From Coriobacteriia bacterium (GTDB lineage Bacteria > Actinomycetota > Coriobacteriia > Coriobacteriales > Atopobiaceae), in the NCBI GenBank assembly GCA_003150175.1, contig QAKZ01000065.1, positions 1 to 11,623 of the forward strand: a DNA stretch of 11,623 nucleotides. The letters run 5' to 3'. Both the position numbers and the translations under genes were made by a program. The notes beneath the pieces are model-generated. The model made no database searches and was not told where the DNA came from. It saw only the letters and a program-made list of their open reading frames with translations. This document shows, in pieces, positions 1 through 6,932 of this stretch. Position 1 is the stretch's first letter; each line of letters starts with the position of its first letter.

Positions 1-669
1 GCCGAGCGCGCCCGCATCGCGCGCGAGATCCACGACAACGTCGGCCACCAGCTCACGCGCGCCTCGCTGCAGGCGGAGGCGCTGCGCGTGGTGCATGCGG
101 GCGAGCCGGGCGTCGCGGCGGACTTCGCCGACGTCAAGGCAACGGTCGACGACGCGCTCGCGATGGTGCGCTCGAGCGTCCATGCGCTGCGCGACGACTC
201 GGTCGACCTCGGGGCACAGATGCACAAGGTCGCGGGGGAGGTATCCGGCGGGACGCGGCTCGACGTGGAGCTCGACGTGGCGTGCGAGCATGTGCCCGCG
301 AACGTCTCGACCTGCTTCGTCGCGCTGCTGCGCGAATCGCTCGCGAACACGCTGCGCCACTCGGGCGCGACGCGCGCGGAGGTCCGGTGCTTCGAGCATC
401 CGGCCTTCTATCAGCTGGTCATTGTGGACAACGGCGGCGCGGCGGGCGCCGGCGGCAAGAAGGGCGCGGGCGGCGCAGCGGCGGGCGCCGGCCCGGACGG
501 AAAGAAACCCGCCCCCGCCTCCCGCGACGGCATGGGCCTCTCGTCCATGCGCGAGCGCGTCGAGGCCCTCGGCGGCTCCTTCCGAGCGGGCGCCCGCGCG
601 GACGCCCCCGGCTGGCGCGTGTTCGCCTCCATTCCCAAATCATCGAACAAAAGCGAGGCCAAGGCATGA
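1..669 (+). CDS. Sensor histidine kinase, NarL/DesK type (5' end outside window)
   Basis: C-terminal 222 residues of a sensor kinase that autophosphorylates on His and passes phosphate to the regulator encoded next. The reading frame is open from base 1, so the sensing and any membrane part lie upstream. Visible order: HisKA_3 dimerisation helix with IAREIHDNVGHQLT (phospho-acceptor H11 of the visible part), N box with N116 and H120 in NTLRHSGA, D box VDNGG (D143), and G box GMGLSSMRERVEALGG (from G177). These are the hallmarks of the HPK7 class that pairs with LuxR-type regulators. Between the D box and the G box sits an odd Gly/Ala/Lys/Pro-rich stretch of about 30 residues (145-175), where the family normally has a short ATP lid. 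The stop codon overlaps the next start (ATGA), so the two are translationally coupled. The ligand cannot be told from this fragment. Confidence 0.93.
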   Translation, partial: AERARIAREIHDNVGHQLTRASLQAEALRVVHAGEPGVAADFADVKATVDDALAMVRSSVHALRDDSVDLGAQMHKVAGEVSGGTRLDVELDVACEHVPANVSTCFVALLRESLANTLRHSGATRAEVRCFEHPAFYQLVIVDNGGAAGAGGKKGAGGAAAGAGPDGKKPAPASRDGMGLSSMRERVEALGGSFRAGARADAPGWRVFASIPKSSNKSEAKA

Positions 670-1289
670 GGATCATCATCGCGGACGACGACAGGCTGGT
701 GTGCGACTCGCTCAAGATCATCCTCGGCGCGCGGGGCATCGAGGTCTGCGGCGTGGGAGCGGACGGCGACCAGGCCGCTCGCCTCTACGAGCAGGAGCGC
801 CCCGACGTCGCGCTCCTGGACATCCAGATGCCGGGTCGCGACGGCCTGTGGGCGGCGGAGCAGATCCTTTCCGAGGACCCGGCGGCGCGCGTGGTCTTCC
901 TGACCACGTTCTCGGACGATGAGTACATCGTCCGGGCGCTCAAGCTGGGTGCCCGCGGCTACCTCATAAAGACGGACGTCGCCGCGATCCCGCCCGCGCT
1001 CGCGCAGGTCATGGCCGGCCGGCGCGTGCTCGAGGGCAAGGCGGTGGCCGACGTCGACTTCGCTGCGGCGGGGAAGGGGAGCGCGCTCGCGCGCCCGGCC
1101 GCGTTCGCCTGCCTGACCGACCGCGAGTTCGAGGTCGCGCGCCTCGTCGCCGAGGGCCTCGACAACAAAGAGATCGCCGCCGCGGCATACATGGGCGAGG
1201 GCACCGTGCGCAACCACATCAGCTCCGTCCTCGCCAAGCTCGGCCTGCGCAACCGCACCCAGATCGCCATCGCCTACCTGCGGGGATAA
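666..1289 (+). CDS. LuxR/NarL-family response regulator
   Basis: 207-residue DNA-binding response regulator, partner of the kinase it overlaps by 4 nt. Receiver domain about 1-118: acidic pocket D7-D9, phospho-acceptor D52 in LLDIQMPG, switch T80/T81, and conserved K102 in GYLIKT. C-terminal LuxR-type helix-turn-helix about 150-207, opening with LTDREFEVARLVAEGLDNKE and carrying the recognition helix in GTVRNHISSVLAKLGLRNR. Length is normal for the family. The start is the ATG at 666, giving MRIIIADDD, the usual receiver N-terminus; larger upstream extensions of this frame run inside the kinase gene and are not needed. Phosphorylation would favour dimerisation and promoter binding; target genes cannot be named from sequence. 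Confidence 0.96.
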   Translation: MRIIIADDDRLVCDSLKIILGARGIEVCGVGADGDQAARLYEQERPDVALLDIQMPGRDGLWAAEQILSEDPAARVVFLTTFSDDEYIVRALKLGARGYLIKTDVAAIPPALAQVMAGRRVLEGKAVADVDFAAAGKGSALARPAAFACLTDREFEVARLVAEGLDNKEIAAAAYMGEGTVRNHISSVLAKLGLRNRTQIAIAYLRG

Positions 1290-1325
1290 CGCCAGCCTGC
1301 GTGCTTCTTGCCGGCGCCGGGAGCG

Positions 1326-1736
1326 TCAGTACCGCACGCGGAAATCCGTCTCGCTCGCCACGGGCGGCTCGTCGACGCGGTCGGCCACGGTATAGCGGGC
1401 GTAGCGGGCAAGTGTCTCGGCCAGGCGCGTGGCGAAGGCGCCGAGCTGGTCTTGGCTGCCCTGGAGCACGAGCGTGACGGACCCGTCGTCCTCGTTTCGC
1501 ACCCAGCCGGTGAGCCCGAGCTCCTCGGCGATGCGCTGGGAGGTCCAGCGGAAGCCGACGCCCTGCACCTCGCCGACATAGCGGTACCTGCGGCGCAGGA
1601 TGAGGTTTCCGTCGGCGTCGGTCGTCGGCGCCACGGGCTCCGGCTCGGGCGACCCGCCCCCGCGGGCCTCGCGGATCAGGTCGGCGATCGACTCCGCCGC
1701 GGCTGCCTGGCGCCGCTCTCCACGCCTCCAGAACAT
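1326..1736 (-). CDS. acyP: Acylphosphatase with N-terminal extension
   Basis: 136-residue protein ending in a complete acylphosphatase domain (about 48-136), which hydrolyses carboxyl-phosphate bonds such as acetyl phosphate and 1,3-bisphosphoglycerate in the cytosol. The family signature is clear: YVGEVQGVGFRW with catalytic R63, then GWVRNEDDGSV with catalytic N81. Family members are usually about 90 residues; here about 45 extra residues precede the domain, Arg/Ala-rich at first and then Pro/Glu-rich, with no recognisable domain or export signal. The start is supported by a strong ribosome site GAAGGAGAG (1743-1751 on the complement). The gene converges with the response regulator across a 36-nt gap and diverges from the DegV gene, so it is probably a single-gene transcript. 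Confidence 0.92.
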   Translation of the reverse strand: MFWRRGERRQAAAAESIADLIREARGGGSPEPEPVAPTTDADGNLILRRRYRYVGEVQGVGFRWTSQRIAEELGLTGWVRNEDDGSVTLVLQGSQDQLGAFATRLAETLARYARYTVADRVDEPPVASETDFRVRY

Positions 1737-1777
1737 CTTTGCTCTCCTTCGCCCACGGTTTGCCCATTCGCTGGCTT

Positions 1778-1783
1778 TACAAT
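1778..1783 (+). promoter_or_regulatory. Putative -10 element for the DegV gene
   Basis: TACAAT matches the sigma-70-type -10 consensus at five of six bases and sits in a locally AT-rich patch 45 nt before the DegV start. No good -35 is seen at 16-18 nt upstream, so this is a weak call. The same patch must also carry the promoter of the divergent acylphosphatase gene. Confidence 0.3.
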
Positions 1784-1827
1784 ACTACGAACTATGCATC
1801 TTCCACCCTCCGGGCGAGAGGAACCGA

Positions 1828-2772
1828 ATGTCCGCGATCTGCAACATAATGTGCGACTCCACGTGCGACTTCACCGCCGAGCAGGCGGCCGCGCGCGGCG
1901 TCACCATCCTGCCTTTCCACTACGTCGAGGCGGGCAAGCCCGGCGGCGGCCTGTGCGGCGACGACGACCTTTTCCAGTCGCGAAGCGCCCACGAGTTCTA
2001 CGACGCCATTCGCCACGGCGCCACCCCCATGACCTCGCAGCCCTCCCAGCTCGAGTACGAGGAGGCCTTCCAGGCAGCCTACGAGTCGGGCGTCCCCACC
2101 GTCATGTTCTGCATCTCGAGCGGGTTGTCGGGCGGCTACAACGGAGCCGTCATGGCGCTCGACCGCCTGAAGGAGGCCCACCCCGACGAGGAGGTCCGCA
2201 TCTACGTCGTGGACACCCTCGTGGCCTCCACCGCCCTTACCCTGCTGCTCAACGAGGCGTGCAACAAGCGCGACGCCGGCATGAACGCCGAGCAGCTCGT
2301 CATGTGGGCCGAGGAGGCGCGCTTCCGTATACGCACCCTGTTCATGGTCGACAACCTCGATGCCCTTCACCGCGGCGGCCGCCTGCCCAAGGGCGTGGCC
2401 GTCCTCGGCGATGCCCTCGATGTCAAGGCCCTTCTGCACTTCAACCTCGACGGCACGCTCGGAATCCGCGCCGTTGCCCGCGGCAGAAAGAAGGGTCTGC
2501 GCAAGCTCGTCGACTATTACGCGAAGAACGTCCAGCTCGGCGACGAGGCCAACGTCTGCGGCGTGGGCGACGCCGACGTGGCAGAGGACGGCTTCAACGT
2601 GGCCGCCGAGCTCCGCCGTCTCGACGACGGCCTCGAGGTCCTGCGCCCGACCATCGGCCCGACCATCGGCTCGCACGTGGGCCCGGGCATGGTGTCCATC
2701 GTGTTCTGGGGCCGCGACCGCCGCAACGACAAAGCGGTGACCAAGGTCAAGGGCGTCCGCCAGTCAAAGTAG
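1828..2772 (+). CDS. DegV family fatty-acid-binding protein
   Basis: 314-residue cytosolic DegV protein. Characterised members of this family bind a fatty acid; FakB proteins present it to the FakA kinase for incorporation into phospholipid. Seen here: N-terminal MCDSTCDFT (the family's DSxxD motif), PMTSQPSQ (T69-S73) and CISSGLSGGYNGA (S97, S98, S101), which line the lipid carboxylate site; DNLDALHRGGRL; LGDALDVKALL; and a C-terminal SHVGPGMV block typical of the end of the domain. Length is slightly above the usual 280-290 residues. The ATG is chosen because it has GAGAGGA at 1816-1822, five bases upstream, and gives the standard N-terminus; the frame is open further upstream, but that part overlaps the divergent gene. 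No FakA gene is in the window, so the role in lipid recycling is inferred from the family. Confidence 0.93.
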   Translation: MSAICNIMCDSTCDFTAEQAAARGVTILPFHYVEAGKPGGGLCGDDDLFQSRSAHEFYDAIRHGATPMTSQPSQLEYEEAFQAAYESGVPTVMFCISSGLSGGYNGAVMALDRLKEAHPDEEVRIYVVDTLVASTALTLLLNEACNKRDAGMNAEQLVMWAEEARFRIRTLFMVDNLDALHRGGRLPKGVAVLGDALDVKALLHFNLDGTLGIRAVARGRKKGLRKLVDYYAKNVQLGDEANVCGVGDADVAEDGFNVAAELRRLDDGLEVLRPTIGPTIGSHVGPGMVSIVFWGRDRRNDKAVTKVKGVRQSK

Positions 2773-2821
2773 GGTGCCCCCCCACGTTCCCGAGCAAAGC
2801 AATTCAACCAAGGAGACCACC

Positions 2822-4765
2822 ATGGGCTTCACCAGAAGAGAGTTCCTCGCATTCGCCGGCATCGCCGCCGGAGCGCAGCTCGCGGCATGCTCCAAGCCCG
2901 CCGAGCAGAAGCCGGAGGACCCCAAGCAGGACGCCCCCTCCTCCGACGTCGACCTCGGCGAGTTCAAGGACCTCGCCATAAACATGGATTCCTGGAAGTA
3001 CGACGAGGAGAACGACTGCTACTACCAGCTCGGCCTCACGTACTGCACCAAGCCCGCGACGAAGACCTACGAGTCCCTCGCGATCTTCGTCCCCGGCAAG
3101 TATTTCGATGCCCAGAAGAACGGCAGCACGTATAAGTGCGCGGTCAACGAGAAGGCCGTCGTCGGCAACTTCACTCCCGCCACCGCCCCGGTGCTCATGC
3201 CCATCAACACCGGTACCTTCGCCGCCCAGGCGTCCCCGACCGCCTATGAGTACAGCGGGCTCGGCTCGTACCTCGAGAAGGGCTGCGTCTACGTCTATGC
3301 GGGCTTCCGCGGCCGCTCCGCGGGCGTCGACACCGCCAGCGGCTCCAACGACATGTACCCGGGCGGCGCGCCCTGGCCGGTCGTCGACCTCAAGGCGGCG
3401 GTGCGCTACCTGCGCTACAACGCCGACGCTCTTCCCTTTGAGGCGAGCCGCGTGTTCGTCTTCGGCTTCTCGGGCGGCGGCGGCATGAGCGCCGTCCTCG
3501 GCGCCTCCGGCGACTCGGAGCTCTTCGATCCCTACCTCAAGCAGATCGGGGCTGCCACGCACGACGCGCAGGGCAAGGCGATCTCCGATGCCCTTGCGGG
3601 CAGCGCCTCGTGGTGCCCTGTCTCTGGTATCGACACCGCCGACGCCGCGTACGAGTGGTCGAAGGGGCAGTACTCAACCGACGAGTCCCGCGCCGCGGGC
3701 ACCTGGCGCGCACAGCTCTCCTCGGGCCTCGCCGCCTCCTACGGCGACTGGGTCAACGGCATGGACCTGCGCAACTCCGACGACGAGCAGCTCACGCTCG
3801 AGGAGGCGGAGGGCGGTCAGTTCACGATGGGCAGCTACGCCGATGCGCTGCTGGCCGAGGCCGACGACGCGGCGACCTTCTTTGTTCAGAACACGCCGTT
3901 CCCGTACGCCTACACGCCGCAGCGCCTGGACGACCCGACCTTCCCCGGCGACCCGAACCTCCTCGCCACGCGCTCCGCTGCCCAGGCCTCCGGCCTCGGC
4001 TCAGCGGTCTCCGCGGCCGATAAGCCCGACGCGAGCTCCGGCGACGCCAAGGCCGACGCCGACGCGACGGGCGAGAAGGACTCCGCGTCCACCGAGACGT
4101 CCCAGCCTACGGGCACGACCAAGGTCGAGTCGACCATCTACGACACGGCGTCCAACTACTTCGCCGCGCTCAACTCCGGCCAGCACTGGATCAACTACAA
4201 CCTCAAGCGTGGGACCGTCTCGATCCAGAGCCTGCGCGACTTCTCGTCCCACGTCGCCCCGGCCGAGCAGCCCTGCTCGCCGTTCGACCGCCCCGACCGC
4301 TCCTCGAAGTTCAACCAGCTCTTCGGCATCGGCGAGGAGAGCACCCTGCACTTCGATGCCATGGTCGGCGACCTCATGAAGAAGAACATCGACGCCTACA
4401 CCACGTGCTCGGATTGGGACGCCTCCTGCGAGAACGCCTGGTCCCTCGACCTCGCGAAGGAGGACTCGCTCGGCACCTCGATGGAGGGCCGCGTGAACAT
4501 GATGAACCCGCTGTACTGGCTCTCGGGCGCCTATGAGGGCTACGGCCAGGCCTCCGTCGCCCCGCACTGGCGCATCAACTCCGGCCTCTTCGACACCGAT
4601 GTGCCGGCCTGCTCCGCGTCCAACCTCGCCCTTGCCCTCGGCAAGTACGACGGCGTCAAGGAAGTCTCCTATACCCCCGTCTGGGGCCAGGGCCACGTCC
4701 TCGCCGAGCGTTCCGGCAGCCCCGTCGGCAACCTCCTCGCCTGGGTCGTCGCCTGCTGCTCCTAG
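2822..4765 (+). CDS. Tat-exported lipoprotein, subtype B tannase-like esterase
   Basis: 647-residue predicted surface lipoprotein. The signal carries a twin-arginine motif TRREFLA (R5-R6), a hydrophobic stretch and lipobox LAAC, with lipidated C23. The mature part matches the Lactiplantibacillus plantarum-type tannase fold as I recall it: KGCVYVYAGFRGR, then VVDLKAAVRYLRYNADALP, nucleophile S217 in GFSGGGG, LGASGDSELFDPYL, FNQLFG, MNPLYWLSG, and HWRINSG ahead of D593, which aligns with the catalytic Asp; H625 in GQGHV aligns with the catalytic His. The triad therefore looks intact. Characterised tannases cut galloyl and depside esters of plant polyphenols; the actual substrate here is unknown. 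The usual enzyme is about 470 residues; extra length comes from the signal and an Ala/Asp/Ser/Thr-rich, probably disordered stretch at 385-434 in the lid region. The start is fixed by AAGGAG at 2810-2815. It lies 49 nt after the DegV gene with no terminator between them, so cotranscription is possible. Confidence 0.82.
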   Translation: MGFTRREFLAFAGIAAGAQLAACSKPAEQKPEDPKQDAPSSDVDLGEFKDLAINMDSWKYDEENDCYYQLGLTYCTKPATKTYESLAIFVPGKYFDAQKNGSTYKCAVNEKAVVGNFTPATAPVLMPINTGTFAAQASPTAYEYSGLGSYLEKGCVYVYAGFRGRSAGVDTASGSNDMYPGGAPWPVVDLKAAVRYLRYNADALPFEASRVFVFGFSGGGGMSAVLGASGDSELFDPYLKQIGAATHDAQGKAISDALAGSASWCPVSGIDTADAAYEWSKGQYSTDESRAAGTWRAQLSSGLAASYGDWVNGMDLRNSDDEQLTLEEAEGGQFTMGSYADALLAEADDAATFFVQNTPFPYAYTPQRLDDPTFPGDPNLLATRSAAQASGLGSAVSAADKPDASSGDAKADADATGEKDSASTETSQPTGTTKVESTIYDTASNYFAALNSGQHWINYNLKRGTVSIQSLRDFSSHVAPAEQPCSPFDRPDRSSKFNQLFGIGEESTLHFDAMVGDLMKKNIDAYTTCSDWDASCENAWSLDLAKEDSLGTSMEGRVNMMNPLYWLSGAYEGYGQASVAPHWRINSGLFDTDVPACSASNLALALGKYDGVKEVSYTPVWGQGHVLAERSGSPVGNLLAWVVACCS

Positions 4766-4779
4766 CCGATTCGACACTG

Positions 4780-4848
4780 ACTCAAGCCCGGGGGCGGGCG
4801 CGGGATGAGCGCGTTCTCTGCGCGCTCGTTTCGCGCCCGCCCCTGAGT
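4780..4848 (+). terminator. Long GC-rich hairpin after the tannase-like gene
   Basis: Inverted repeat: GGGGCGGGCGCG (4791-4802) pairs with CGCGCCCGCCCC (4832-4843), then after a 3x3 internal mismatch TGAGCGCG (4806-4813) pairs with CGCGCTCG (4821-4828) around a 7-nt loop. ACTCA (4780-4784) and TGAGT (4844-4848) can extend the base. Only a short T run follows (GAGTTTC). It begins about 15 nt after the stop codon, as expected for an intrinsic terminator. Confidence 0.6.
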
Positions 4849-4917
4849 TTCTGCAGTTGGGACTAGGGAGAATCGTAGGAACGCGCCCCGTCGCGCGCCG
4901 TCGCCTGCAACCAATCG

Positions 4918-4943
4918 TTGAGCGACCCGTGTCGCTTTAGAAT
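4918..4943 (+). promoter_or_regulatory. Putative promoter with overlapping dyad, GH3 lipoprotein gene
   Basis: TTGAGC (4918-4923) resembles a -35 and TAGAAT (4938-4943) a -10, but the spacer is only 14 nt, shorter than the usual 16-18. Between them lies a perfect 6-bp dyad, AGCGAC-N4-GTCGCT (4921-4936), which could be a repressor operator or a DNA-distorting activator site. The gene start follows 45 nt after the -10, with GAAAGGG (4973-4979) as ribosome site. Confidence 0.35.
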
Positions 4944-5222
4944 GGGTCCACTGATTCCCAAGACCGCCGTTGGAAAGGGTCCCTGCCCATGTGCCTTCCC
5001 CTGATTGACCTCAAGCTCACGCGCCGACAGGCGATCAAGGTCCTCGGCGGCGCCTCGGCGCTCGTGCTCGGGGGCTGTGCGGCGAAGGATGCCGAGCAGG
5101 CTCCCGCCGACCCCGCGCCCGCGGTCGAGCCGAGCGATTCTACGGGCTCCGACGCACAGGACCAGGCCGGCGCGCCCGCGGATGCCGGCTCCGCGCCCGA
5201 CCAGGACGCCCAGCCCGGCCCG

Positions 5223-5228
5223 CCCCCC
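5223..5228 (+). other. C6 homopolymer at the frameshift point
   Basis: Six consecutive C (preceded by G, followed by AG) mark where the lipoprotein frame must pass to the GH3 frame. In the incoming frame they read as two CCC proline codons. One extra C, or a -1 slip on CCC-CCC, continues as CAG ACC ACG in the frame of the catalytic domain. Confidence 0.75.
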
Positions 5229-5257
5229 AGACCACGGCCCAGAAGCTCCTCGCCTCG

Positions 5258-6295
5258 ATGACGCTCGAGCAGAAGGTCGCCCAGATGCTCTTCGTCACGC
5301 CCGAGCAGCTCACGGGTGTCGAGCTCGCCACGGTTGCGGGTGCCCTTACCAGGGACGCGCTGACCAAGCTGCCCATCGGCGGCGTCGTCTACTTCGGCGC
5401 GAACATCGTTGGCAACCAGCAGCTCCGCGACCTGCTCTCGGGGACGGTCGAGCTCTCCCGCGGCGCCGGCGCGGGGATCCCGGTCTTTACCGGCGTGGAC
5501 GAGGAGGGCGGCACGCTCGTCGCCCGCGTGGCGAAATCCGGCTGCTTCGACGTCGAGACCTTCCAGAACATGTGGTGGATCGGCCAGTCGGGCGATCCCT
5601 CCCGCGCCGCGTACGTGGGGACCTCCATCGGCTCCTACCTGCGCGACATCGGCTTCAGCGTCGACTTCGCTCCGGACGCCGACGTCCTTACCAACCCCGA
5701 GAACCCCGTGATCGGCCATCGATCCTTCTCGAGCGACCCCGAGGTCTGCGCCCAGATGGTCTCGGCCGAGGTCACGGCGATGCTCCAGGCGGGCACCTTG
5801 CCCTGTGCCAAGCACTTCCCCGGCCACGGGGACACTCAGGGAGACTCGCACACAGGCGCGGTCACGTCGCTGCGCACGGCCGACGACCTGCACTCCTGCG
5901 AATACGTGCCCTTCAAGGCCGCCATCGACGCAGGGTGCCCCTTCATCATGGTGGGTCACATCCAGACCCCCAACGCCGCCGGCGACGGGCTGCCCGCCAC
6001 GCTCTCGCGCGTCATGATCACGGAGGCGCTGCGCGGCAGGCTCGGCTTCACGGGCGTCGTCATCAGCGACTCCATGAGCATGGGCGCCATCGCCCAGAAT
6101 TTCGAGCCCGAGGACGCGGCGGTCCGCTTCGTCCAGGCGGGCGGCGACATGCTCCTTATGCCCCCCGACCCCTGGGCGGCGCATCAGGGTATCATCGATG
6201 CCGTCAATTCCGGAAGTATCGCCGAGAGCCGCATCGACGAGTCCGTCTCGCGCATCATCGCCGCCAAGCAGGCCGCGGGCCTGGTCGACGCATAG
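5258..6295 (+). CDS. nagZ: GH3 catalytic domain (open part of the split gene)
   Basis: Uninterrupted 345-codon frame coding the whole GH3 TIM-barrel of the NagZ group. It opens with MTLEQKVAQMLFV, has GVDEEGG (substrate loop), and the hallmark KHFPGHGDTQGDSHTG, whose Asp-His pair (DSH at 5843-5851) is the acid/base dyad special to this subfamily. VISDSMSMGAI follows, with the nucleophile Asp at 6068-6070. No truncation or missing key residue is seen. The ATG at 5258 is an internal Met of the domain with no ribosome site before it, so this is probably not a genuine independent start. If it were used, the product would lack the signal and stay in the cytosol, where Gram-negative NagZ works. Confidence 0.85.
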   Translation: MTLEQKVAQMLFVTPEQLTGVELATVAGALTRDALTKLPIGGVVYFGANIVGNQQLRDLLSGTVELSRGAGAGIPVFTGVDEEGGTLVARVAKSGCFDVETFQNMWWIGQSGDPSRAAYVGTSIGSYLRDIGFSVDFAPDADVLTNPENPVIGHRSFSSDPEVCAQMVSAEVTAMLQAGTLPCAKHFPGHGDTQGDSHTGAVTSLRTADDLHSCEYVPFKAAIDAGCPFIMVGHIQTPNAAGDGLPATLSRVMITEALRGRLGFTGVVISDSMSMGAIAQNFEPEDAAVRFVQAGGDMLLMPPDPWAAHQGIIDAVNSGSIAESRIDESVSRIIAAKQAAGLVDA

Positions 6296-6330
6296 TCGAC
6301 GCCCGGGCGCCGCTTGAACGAGCCGCTTGA

Positions 6331-6384
6331 GCGCGCCGCGCCGCGCCGTCCCGTGGCGCGCACAGCAAGAAGGGCTTCTTTCCC
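6331..6384 (+). terminator. Possible terminator after the GH3 gene
   Basis: Two adjacent inverted repeats: GCGCGCC (6331-6337) with GGCGCGC (6355-6361), then AAGAA (6367-6371) with TTCTT (6376-6380) followed by TCCC. The second stem is short and the T run poor, so this is tentative. It fills most of the 117-nt gap before the QueD-like gene. Confidence 0.28.
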
Positions 6385-6412
6385 GGCTCCCGCGCAAAGA
6401 GAGGAGTCCCCC

Positions 6413-6895
6413 GTGTCGTTCGGGCTCAAGACCGAGGCGTCCTTCGACGCCGCCCACTTCCTCGCCGATTATTACGGCAAGTGCGAGAACCTCCACGGCC
6501 ATCGCTGGCGCGTTGTCGCCTATCTCGAGCAGGACGGCCTGCAGCAAGAAGGCACCATGCGCGAAATGGTCCTCGACTTCGGCGTGTTCAAGCGCGCGCT
6601 GCGCGAGCTCGTGGCCGAGTACGACCACACCTTCCTCGTCGAGAAGGGCACCCTCAAGGACTCCACGGTCGCCGCGCTCGAGTCCGAGGGGTTCTCGCTG
6701 ACCATCGTGCCGTTCCGTACCACCGCCGAGAACCTCGCGCGCCACTTCGCCGACGAGCTCATGGCCCGCGGCCTTCCGTGCTCGCAGGTTGACGTCTACG
6801 AGACCCCGCTCAACTGCGCGACGTATCGGCCGGATTTTCGCGGTAGCGCGGGGGAGGGGCCATTGTTGTCCCGTCCAGCGGCTATACTCAGGTAA
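6413..6895 (+). CDS. queD: QueD-like 6-carboxy-tetrahydropterin synthase
   Basis: 160-residue member of the PTPS/QueD family. In queuosine synthesis QueD converts dihydroneopterin triphosphate to 6-carboxy-tetrahydropterin, the second step from GTP, in the cytosol. The zinc ligands are visible as H15 (FDAAHFL) and H28/H30 (CENLHGH), with catalytic C24, the D71-H72 pair in EYDHTFL, and E130 in VYETP; TTAENLARHFADEL is the usual substrate-side block. QueD is normally about 120 residues; this protein is longer because of a middle insertion (about 76-100) and a 20-residue tail after YRPDF. The GTG start is chosen because AAAGAGAGGAG (6396-6406) sits at ideal distance and gives the family N-terminus; the further upstream TTG has no such site. 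No queC, queE or queF neighbour lies in the window, so queuosine rather than another pterin path is inferred. Confidence 0.88.
   Translation: MSFGLKTEASFDAAHFLADYYGKCENLHGHRWRVVAYLEQDGLQQEGTMREMVLDFGVFKRALRELVAEYDHTFLVEKGTLKDSTVAALESEGFSLTIVPFRTTAENLARHFADELMARGLPCSQVDVYETPLNCATYRPDFRGSAGEGPLLSRPAAILR
6883..6888 (+). promoter_or_regulatory. Putative -10 element for the GH5-like/rsmI pair
   Basis: TATACT (five of six consensus bases, preceded by GGC) lies inside the last codons of the QueD-like gene, 44 nt before the GH5-like start. TTG-containing hexamers upstream (TTGTTG at 6863-6868) are spaced at 14 nt, which is not ideal. If real, it lets the GH5-like gene and rsmI be expressed apart from queD. 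Confidence 0.35.
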
Positions 6896-6932
6896 AGAAA
6901 AGCACCAACCGGGATTCTTCGCGGAGGTACCC

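Larger units (their letters stand above)
4989..6295 (+). pseudogene. nagZ: GH3 beta-N-acetylhexosaminidase lipoprotein, frameshifted
   Basis: One gene split over two frames. From the ATG at 4989 (ribosome site GAAAGGG 9 nt upstream) the first frame encodes a Tat lipoprotein signal: TRRQAIKVLGG with R12-R13 and lipobox VLGGC with C30. An acidic Ala/Pro/Asp/Gln-rich linker follows, and the frame ends at a stop at 5259-5261. The catalytic domain continues in the -1 frame. Adding one C to the six-C run at 5223-5228 joins them smoothly, giving ...GPPPQTTAQKLLASMTLEQ, exactly how such domains begin. The repaired product of about 435 residues would be an extracytoplasmic N-acetyl-beta-glucosaminidase acting on muropeptides or other amino-sugar glycans. 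Whether the break is real, a sequencing error, or bypassed by slippage cannot be decided here. The downstream frame is otherwise perfectly kept, which argues for a recent or artefactual event. Confidence 0.82.

Noticed and set aside
2774..2821. Upstream start for the tannase-like protein adding 16 residues
   Set aside because: No ribosome site precedes it, whereas the ATG at 2822 has AAGGAG at six bases and yields a proper Tat lipoprotein signal.
5218..5232. Programmed -1 ribosomal frameshift as the main explanation of the GH3 split
   Set aside because: The run G-CCC-CCC-A allows only imperfect P-site re-pairing and I saw no clear downstream pseudoknot or upstream stimulatory site; kept only as a minor alternative to indel or error.
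6314..6412. TTG start extending the QueD-like protein by 33 residues
   Set aside because: The extra part has no family similarity, and a strong ribosome site marks the GTG at 6413.
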